Shown here: positions 6,735-10,513 of the stretch, one piece after another | Numbering within the stretch: position 1 is the stretch's first letter | How the letters are laid out: each line of letters begins with the position of its first letter | Origin: Methanobacteriota archaeon | GTDB lineage: Archaea > Thermoplasmatota > Poseidoniia > Poseidoniales > Thalassarchaeaceae | Direction: 5' to 3' | Assembly (NCBI GenBank): GCA_002683155.1 | Contig: NYST01000021.1 | Span: forward strand, 1-10,513 | DNA: 10,513 bases | Program-made: the position numbers and the translations under genes | Notes under the pieces: model-generated | Told to the model about the DNA's origin: nothing | Seen by the model: the letters and a program-made list of their open reading frames with translations, nothing else | Database searches by the model: none

Positions 6735-7058
6735 CTAAGACGACGCGTCCACCGACCGATTTGTTAAGAGGCTTATCCTGAACAATAGCAATGTAATCGC
6801 TGCCAAAAAGATTGGCAATATTTCTAGCAAGCCGAGGATTGCTGATGATATGGCCAGTTCCAATGATGTCATTTTATCGAGATCGTTGGAACTGCTGGCC
6901 AAATAGAAAGCGGCGATTCCGACAGCAATGGCAGAGGTAAATGAGAGTGAGCGATTATGGATGTTGTAAGAAGAGGCGAAATGGATTAATGCTAATGAGG
7001 AAAAGAGGAGACAGCCCCCGGAAAAGAGCATTTTAGCTTCTTGGAACCCGATACTCAT
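6735..7058 (-). CDS. Small multi-pass membrane protein, unknown function
   Basis: A 107-residue hydrophobic protein that I do not recognise. Three hydrophobic stretches are visible: about residues 9-30 (from MLFSGGCLLFSS), 38-55 (AIAVGIAAFYLASS) and a long one at 68-98 (ILGLLEILPIFLAAITLLLF). The short loops and the tail (NRSVDASS) are polar. Its ATG at 7058 overlaps the stop codon of the upstream membrane protein gene in an ATGA arrangement, and GGAGGT (7072-7067) gives it a strong ribosome-binding site. The two are therefore almost certainly translated together and may form a complex. L37e follows 13 nt downstream. The evidence for coding is the overlap, the ribosome-binding site and the consistent membrane topology; the function is unknown. 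Confidence 0.7.
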   Translation of the reverse strand: MSIGFQEAKMLFSGGCLLFSSLALIHFASSYNIHNRSLSFTSAIAVGIAAFYLASSSNDLDKMTSLELAISSAILGLLEILPIFLAAITLLLFRISLLTNRSVDASS

Positions 7059-7594
7059 TCTAATCTACCTCCCAATCTCCTTTCTAGAATTGCCCTTACA
7101 AGGTCACCTTCCTCTTTTGAGAGTGGCTCCGACTCATCTCTGAGGCCCGATGATCTCTCAGCCAAGTACACTCCGATGAATACTGCAACCAGGCCCGCTA
7201 AAATTCCCATAATTACCAAAGCCCCCCTAGTTATTGCTATTATCGAATATGTGTCTTTCTCCAAGAAGATCACTGCCCATGAAGCTATGATGAAAATCCA
7301 ACCAGCAAAGAGACCGGGAATACTTCTACCCCCATATGTTGGAGAATTATGAAGAACGATTATTGCACCTATAGAAAATGGCAATACAATGGAAACCGAT
7401 TGTAGGATCGAGTTATGGAGACCGACTCCATTTTCGGTCAATTCACCTGGAAAAAATATCAGGCAAGTCAAGCCCAGCAGAATCAATGGAAAACCGAATC
7501 TACTCCTATCGAATGAAGGGCCCATCCGATGGAAGCTGGCCCCTATTGAAATGATAATCAAGAAGGCCCAGAGCAATTCATTGCCGCCAAACAT
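7055..7594 (-). CDS. Five-helix membrane protein with charged C-terminal tail, unknown function
   Basis: A 179-residue protein from the ATG at 7594, which is followed almost at once by the first membrane helix (ELLWAFLIIISIGASF). Upstream in-frame ATGs at 7642 and 7675 would add 16 or 27 polar, His/Arg-rich residues. None of the three starts has a convincing ribosome-binding site, so the start is uncertain; a leaderless transcript from the divergent promoter region could favour 7642. About five hydrophobic helices are seen, the last containing ALVIMGILAGLVAVFIGVYL. A charged cytoplasmic-type tail follows (SKEEGDLVRAILERRLGGRL). I do not recognise the family. It overlaps the next membrane protein gene by 4 bp and heads the unit that continues to L37e and purF. 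Confidence 0.65.
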   Translation of the reverse strand: MFGGNELLWAFLIIISIGASFHRMGPSFDRSRFGFPLILLGLTCLIFFPGELTENGVGLHNSILQSVSIVLPFSIGAIIVLHNSPTYGGRSIPGLFAGWIFIIASWAVIFLEKDTYSIIAITRGALVIMGILAGLVAVFIGVYLAERSSGLRDESEPLSKEEGDLVRAILERRLGGRLE

Positions 7595-7667
7595 GCACTG
7601 CGGGTGATGATTCGATTCTTGTGTTTTTCTTGGATATGGCATAATCGCATGTTGGAATCGCTCGACT

Positions 7668-7680
7668 AGATTCATATACG
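7668..7680. promoter_or_regulatory. Candidate TATA element in the divergent L44e / membrane-protein promoter region
   Basis: The region between the start of L44e (7726) and the divergent membrane protein gene contains TTCATATA at 7671-7678, the most TATA-like stretch here. Read on the plus strand, it would place transcription start near 7700, leaving a short leader with the GGAGG site of L44e. Read on the minus strand (GTATATGAA), it would place a start near 7648, just ahead of the ATG at 7642. The position is consistent with an archaeal promoter but no B-recognition element is clear, so this is a weak inference. Confidence 0.35.
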
Positions 7681-7725
7681 GGTCATCGGTGGCTCGCGGC
7701 GCACAAGAAGGTAGGAGGGGGAAGA

Positions 7726-8007
7726 ATGGTCAAGATGCCGAGGAAAATTATGCGATACAGCCCCTATGCTGGAAAGCATACTGAGCATACTGTTGAGAGA
7801 GTGAAAAAGAGAAGAGCCAGTGAACTAAAATGGGGACAAAGGCGTTTCAGGAGAGTCACTTCGGGATACAGAGGTTTCCCTAGGCCAAAACCATCGGGAG
7901 AGAAGCCCACAAAGAGGGTGAACTTAGTATTCAGGTGTACCGAGACTGGGAAAGCCCATTCCCCAAAGGGCAAGAGAGCAAGAAAGTTCGAACTTGTTGA
8001 TAACTGA
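7726..8007 (+). CDS. rpl44e: Large ribosomal subunit protein L44e, zinc-site degenerate
   Basis: A 93-residue protein of the archaeal/eukaryotic large ribosomal subunit (eukaryotic L36a/L44), located near the E site in known ribosome structures. Family landmarks are KHTEHTVERVKK, the basic WGQRRFRRVTSGYRGFPRPKP, and a C-terminal CxExGKAH segment. The usual four zinc cysteines are largely gone: the N-terminal CPxC is SPYA (Ser12, Ala15), and the second pair keeps Cys71 but has Thr at 74. The ATG at 7726 has GGAGG at 7714-7718; a second in-frame ATG at 7735 (MPRK) matches the usual N-terminus and is an alternative start. It is the first gene of the L44e-S27e-aIF2-alpha-Nop10-PAC2 run, with S27e 9 nt downstream. 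Confidence 0.95.
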   Translation: MVKMPRKIMRYSPYAGKHTEHTVERVKKRRASELKWGQRRFRRVTSGYRGFPRPKPSGEKPTKRVNLVFRCTETGKAHSPKGKRARKFELVDN

Positions 8008-8016
8008 GGTGAGCTA

Positions 8017-8187
8017 TTGGCTGGAAAATTCCTGAGAGTTAGTTGCAAAGATTGTGGAAATGAGGCCACTCTCTTCGACAGGGCTTCTACTACGGTTGCC
8101 TGTCCAATTTGCGGATCGACCCTTGCAGAACCAGCCGGCGGGCTTGCCAATCTAACCGGATGTACCGTGGTTGAGGTTCTGAACTAG
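8017..8187 (+). CDS. rps27e: Small ribosomal subunit protein S27e
   Basis: A 56-residue protein of the archaeal/eukaryotic small subunit, missed by simple scans because it is short and starts with TTG at 8017. The start is supported by a strong GAGGTGA site at 8006-8012 that overlaps the L44e stop codon. The sequence reads MAGKFLRVSCKDCGNEA at the N-terminus and ends GCTVVEVLN. Cys10, Cys13, Cys29 and Cys32 form a complete zinc ribbon (SCKDC and ACPIC), and the C-terminal half has the family's Gly-rich segment. The length is normal for archaeal S27e. aIF2-alpha starts 13 nt after its stop codon. Both gene order and motifs agree, so the call is firm. Confidence 0.95.
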   Translation: MAGKFLRVSCKDCGNEATLFDRASTTVACPICGSTLAEPAGGLANLTGCTVVEVLN

Positions 8188-8199
8188 AGAGGCGAAATC

Positions 8200-8988
8200 T
8201 TGGCAGATTTAGCGAACGACTGGCCTGATGAAGGAGATTTGGTCGTCTGCTCCGTGAAGAACGTAAAAGAGAACGGGGCATACCTGGACCTAGATTCCTA
8301 TCCAGAGAGAGAGGGTTTCGTATTCATCGGTGAAATCGCTACTGGATGGGTCAGGAACATCAGGGCCCATGTGAGGGAGGGCCAGAGAGTAGTAGCCAAG
8401 GTTATCGGAATTAAGAAAGATAGAGACAGCATCACCCTATCGATCAAATCTGTTTCTGAGGAACGCAGGAGGGATGCACTTCAATCATGGAAGAACGAAC
8501 AGCGAGCATCACAGATTATGAGGGTAGCCGCAGAGAGGGTTGGATGGGACGAGGTGAAGACGACTGCGGTTTCGGAAGAAATGAAGGAGTCCTTTGGCTC
8601 CCTTTATGGTGCTCTTGAGGAGTGTGCGATAACTGAGAGTGCCCTGGAAGATGCTGGATTCGAAGGAGGATGGATAGCAGTTGTAACAGAATTGGCGATC
8701 GAGAATATTGTCCCTCCGTTTGTTGAAATTAGAGGTTTGTTTGAGATCAAGGTATGGGGTCCAGAGGGAGTGGAGGCGATTAGCGGCGCACTGCAGGCTG
8801 CAGAGGATTGCGCGAAGGGAGAGGAGGAGGTTACTCTTACTTGCCACTATGATGGGGCCCCAAACTACAGAGTCGACATCAAGGCGCCCGATTACCCATC
8901 GGCAGAAGCGATTTGGGAAGCAGCCCAAGAGGCCGCATCGAATAAGATAGGTTCCGTTGAAGGTTCAATAGCCATTGAAAGGCTCTGA
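8200..8988 (+). CDS. Translation initiation factor aIF2 subunit alpha
   Basis: A 262-residue alpha subunit of the heterotrimeric factor that delivers initiator tRNA to the archaeal small ribosomal subunit. The TTG start at 8200 follows GAGG at 8189-8192. Three domains are visible. The first is an S1 OB-fold (about 12-87: GDLVVCSVKNVKENGAYLDL, then GWVRNIRAHVREGQRVVAKV). The second is a helical middle domain (about 88-175) starting with the WKNEQRA segment typical of the family. The third is an alpha/beta domain (about 176-262: FEIKVWGPEGVEAI, and the ending IGSVEGSIAIERL) that binds the gamma subunit. By rough alignment, the eukaryotic Ser51 position is Ala47 and the Ser48 position is Gly44, so the usual phosphorylation sites are absent. 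It lies between S27e and Nop10, as in many archaea. Confidence 0.95.
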   Translation: MADLANDWPDEGDLVVCSVKNVKENGAYLDLDSYPEREGFVFIGEIATGWVRNIRAHVREGQRVVAKVIGIKKDRDSITLSIKSVSEERRRDALQSWKNEQRASQIMRVAAERVGWDEVKTTAVSEEMKESFGSLYGALEECAITESALEDAGFEGGWIAVVTELAIENIVPPFVEIRGLFEIKVWGPEGVEAISGALQAAEDCAKGEEEVTLTCHYDGAPNYRVDIKAPDYPSAEAIWEAAQEAASNKIGSVEGSIAIERL

Positions 8989-9044
8989 ATTCCCCAATGT
9001 GGGAAGATACTTCATGAACCTAATCGGTGGGCTCGGTCTCGTCC

Positions 9045-9257
9045 ATGGCAAGATCTAGGCTTCAACGCTGCACAAAGTGCAAGTCATTTGGCCTTGGAGT
9101 GGAGTGCAAAGAGTGTGGTGGCAAGATGGAGGCGGCCACTGCTCTGAAGTTCTCTCCTGAAGACCCTCAAGGAGCCAGGCGCAGGAAACGTCAAGATGCT
9201 GGAAGTGAGAAATGGGTCAAAAAACTCCCGAGCCCCAGGAAGCGTGGAGATTCGTGA
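9045..9257 (+). CDS. nop10: H/ACA RNP protein Nop10
   Basis: A 70-residue small protein of the H/ACA ribonucleoprotein that guides rRNA pseudouridylation with Cbf5, Gar1 and L7Ae. The zinc ribbon is CTKC followed by CKEC, in the order RCTKCKSFGLGVECKECGG. The diagnostic FSPEDPQGARRRKR that contacts Cbf5 follows. It is longer than many archaeal Nop10 proteins (about 50-60 residues) because of a basic tail (WVKKLPSPRKRGDS). The ATG at 9045 gives the expected short N-terminus; an in-frame GTG at 9027 is an alternative. There is a 56-nt gap from aIF2-alpha, and the stop codon overlaps the start of the PAC2 gene (GTGA). Confidence 0.92.
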   Translation: MARSRLQRCTKCKSFGLGVECKECGGKMEAATALKFSPEDPQGARRRKRQDAGSEKWVKKLPSPRKRGDS

Positions 9258-10021
9258 ATAGAACCAGGATCCATTGGCTCGAGGGGGATGGCCCCCCTAA
9301 TGGTTCCATGATTCTAGAGGCAGTCCCTGGTGTTGGCAACGTGGGCAAGATTATGGTTGACGGGCTGATAGATAAGCACCCCTCGAGAACTATCGGATGG
9401 ATTCTACACCCTGACTTCCCCCCTCATGCAACAATATCTGATGATGGCCTTATCGGTCCTCCGAGATTGGACATTGTTTCCGTAATTCTTCCAAATGGCG
9501 AACCAGTTTGCATCGTCACAGGCGTCATGCAGCCAATGACTGCCCCCGGCCAGTTCGAAGTCGCGGAGGCGATTCTGAGAATGGCGAGTGATTCGGATGC
9601 TAGTCGTTTACTCGTTCTGGCAGGATTGGCTGCGGAACCAGACTGTCGGTCGATTTACGCGGTCTGCTCCGACAGGGGTTTTCGTAAAACTCTCGAGAAG
9701 GAGGACATCATGGTGAGCAGGGACCAGCCAAAGGGCGGAATGATCGGAGTTGCGGGCATGGTACTTTCTTTGTCCTCGACACTAGGGGTGCCTTCTCTCG
9801 GAGTAATAGCTGAGACAGTTGGTGCCAGTTCAGACGTCCTCGCAGCGGATAGGATGGCAAAGTGGATAGAGCAGGCCTTCGAGGTGCCACTGGATCTAGA
9901 TCTTGACACCACTAAGGAGACGGCTGCCAAACTGATAGAGAAGATCGGAGGTAGTGGCGACCCCGTGGAGGACTACCTTTCATTGGATGAGCCAGAGGCT
10001 TCCTCTGACTTCTACGTCTGA
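9254..10021 (+). CDS. PAC2-family proteasome assembly chaperone with C-terminal HbYX-type tail
   Basis: A 255-residue protein of the PAC2 family (COG2047-like), which includes archaeal PbaA/PbaB and eukaryotic Pba1/Pba2 proteasome assembly chaperones. The frame is open from 9212, but the GTG at 9254 is preferred. It overlaps the Nop10 stop codon as GTGA and has GGAG at 9246-9249, 4 nt upstream. Family landmarks are the early Gly loop EAVPGVGNVGKIMVD (about residues 22-36) and HPDFPPH (about 52-58). Later come the central G-x-x-GVAGMVL region and the segment GVIAETVGASSD. The protein ends in Phe-Tyr-Val after an acidic linker (SLDEPEASSD), matching the hydrophobic-Tyr-any tail that PAC2-type chaperones and proteasomal ATPases insert into alpha-ring pockets. 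The gene is commonly the last of this operon in archaea. A 7-nt gap separates it from the convergent RRM gene. Confidence 0.9.
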   Translation: MNRTRIHWLEGDGPPNGSMILEAVPGVGNVGKIMVDGLIDKHPSRTIGWILHPDFPPHATISDDGLIGPPRLDIVSVILPNGEPVCIVTGVMQPMTAPGQFEVAEAILRMASDSDASRLLVLAGLAAEPDCRSIYAVCSDRGFRKTLEKEDIMVSRDQPKGGMIGVAGMVLSLSSTLGVPSLGVIAETVGASSDVLAADRMAKWIEQAFEVPLDLDLDTTKETAAKLIEKIGGSGDPVEDYLSLDEPEASSDFYV

Positions 10022-10028
10022 CTCGGGA

Positions 10029-10493
10029 CTACCTTCTCCGCCTTCTCTTGCTATTCCCTCGTCCGCCTGACGAGGATTCCTCGACTGAAATTCGCCTTCC
10101 TTTGAATTCCGACTTGTTCATCGCCTTGATTGCCGCCTTGGCTTCCTTATTGTCTGCGAATGTGATGAATGCGAACCCTCTGGGCTTCTTGGTTTCCTTG
10201 TCCATGGCCATATGGACATCATTCAGCTTTCCATGTACGGAGAAGGCCTCCCTTAGATCATCTTCTGTGGCGTCATAAGATACTCCACCTATGAACAGCT
10301 TTACTCCGAACTCCTTCTGTGCCTTTCCTCTGGCTTTCTTCATTACTTCCCTCTCCTTGGCGAGGTCGTCCTTGCTAGCCTTACCAGACTCCACCTTCTC
10401 CATGCAGTCACGACATCTTAGCGGTTTTCCAGGAGTTGGTTTGAATGGTACCTTCGTCTGTGTGCCGCAAAGGGTGCACTTTGCCGGGTGCAT
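10029..10493 (-). CDS. Zinc-ribbon / RRM RNA-binding protein (5' end may lie beyond window)
   Basis: A protein of at least 154 residues. From the Met at 10493, residues 5-31 form a zinc ribbon (KCTLCG, then VPFKPTPGKPLRCRDC; Cys6, 9, 27, 30). This is followed by a charged Lys/Glu-rich linker (32-62) and a complete RRM domain (about 64-140) with RNP2 LFIGGV (66-71) and RNP1 RGFAFITF (105-112). The C-terminus is Gly/Arg-rich and ends in consecutive arginines. It probably binds single-stranded RNA. The frame stays open from the Met to the right edge at 10513 (upstream residues GRPQRE). Related zinc ribbons are often preceded by R-x-M-(H/F), so this Met may be internal and the gene longer. A GAGGG lies only about 2 nt before the ATG, too close for a typical site. 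It converges with the PAC2 gene. Confidence 0.85.
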   Translation of the reverse strand: MHPAKCTLCGTQTKVPFKPTPGKPLRCRDCMEKVESGKASKDDLAKEREVMKKARGKAQKEFGVKLFIGGVSYDATEDDLREAFSVHGKLNDVHMAMDKETKKPRGFAFITFADNKEAKAAIKAMNKSEFKGRRISVEESSSGGRGNSKRRRRR

Positions 10494-10513
10494 CTCCCTC
10501 TGGGGCCTTCCAC

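Noticed and set aside
7764..8150. 128-codon open frame on the minus strand
   Set aside because: It is antisense to L44e and S27e, both firmly identified.
8990..9005. Small inverted repeat TTCCC / GGGAA after aIF2-alpha, considered as a terminator
   Set aside because: The stem is only 5 bp with no T-run, and the conserved downstream genes nop10 and the PAC2 gene are expected to be co-transcribed.
1..10513. Search for CRISPR arrays, tRNAs, insertion sequences and defence systems
   Set aside because: No regularly spaced repeats, tRNA-like cloverleaf, transposase or defence-gene motifs were seen on either strand.

Overview
The window looks like a chromosomal segment of an uncultured Thermoplasmatota archaeon, most likely marine (Marine Group II, Ca. 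Poseidoniales, or a close relative). The archaeal assignment rests on the run L44e - S27e - aIF2-alpha - Nop10 - PAC2 chaperone, on L37e, and on a DUF5611-like protein. The marine group is an inference from the mixture of these genes with aerobic acyl-CoA catabolism, a bacterial-looking PurF and membrane-anchored propeller proteins. Genes are tightly packed, base composition is moderate, there are no mobile elements, tRNAs or CRISPR arrays, and no gene-free stretch exceeds about 130 bases.

Layout. (1) 1-689, minus: a DUF5611-like gene followed 8 nt later by the N-terminus of a probable tyrosyl-tRNA synthetase that runs off the left edge. (2) 786-2021, plus, divergent from the first: a secreted, C-terminally membrane-anchored beta-propeller protein of unknown role. 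(3) 2058-4991, plus: a catabolic cassette of glutaryl-CoA dehydrogenase (gcdH) and both electron transfer flavoprotein subunits (etfB, etfA). The dehydrogenase would convert glutaryl-CoA to crotonyl-CoA and pass electrons through the flavoprotein towards the respiratory chain. (4) 4983-7594, minus, overlapping etfA tail to tail by 9 bp: two small membrane proteins (ATGA-coupled), ribosomal protein L37e and PurF, the first enzyme of de novo purine synthesis. (5) 7726-10021, plus, divergent from block 4: rpl44e, rps27e, aIF2-alpha, nop10 and a PAC2-family proteasome assembly chaperone. This is a conserved archaeal information-processing operon, with start/stop overlap at its last junction. (6) 10029-10513, minus, convergent: a zinc-ribbon plus RRM RNA-binding protein reaching the right edge.

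No wholly new system is evident; most genes are recognisable housekeeping or catabolic genes. The points most worth a second look are: the C-terminal Phe-Tyr-Val (HbYX-type) tail on the PAC2 protein; L44e that has lost three of its four zinc cysteines; a close E. coli-type PurF in an archaeal L37e transcription unit; glutaryl-CoA dehydrogenase residues that point to the decarboxylating type, next to its own electron acceptor; an RRM protein fused to a zinc ribbon in an archaeon; and the two uncharacterised membrane proteins that head the L37e-purF unit. S27e starts with TTG and is only 56 residues long, so simple ORF scans miss it.
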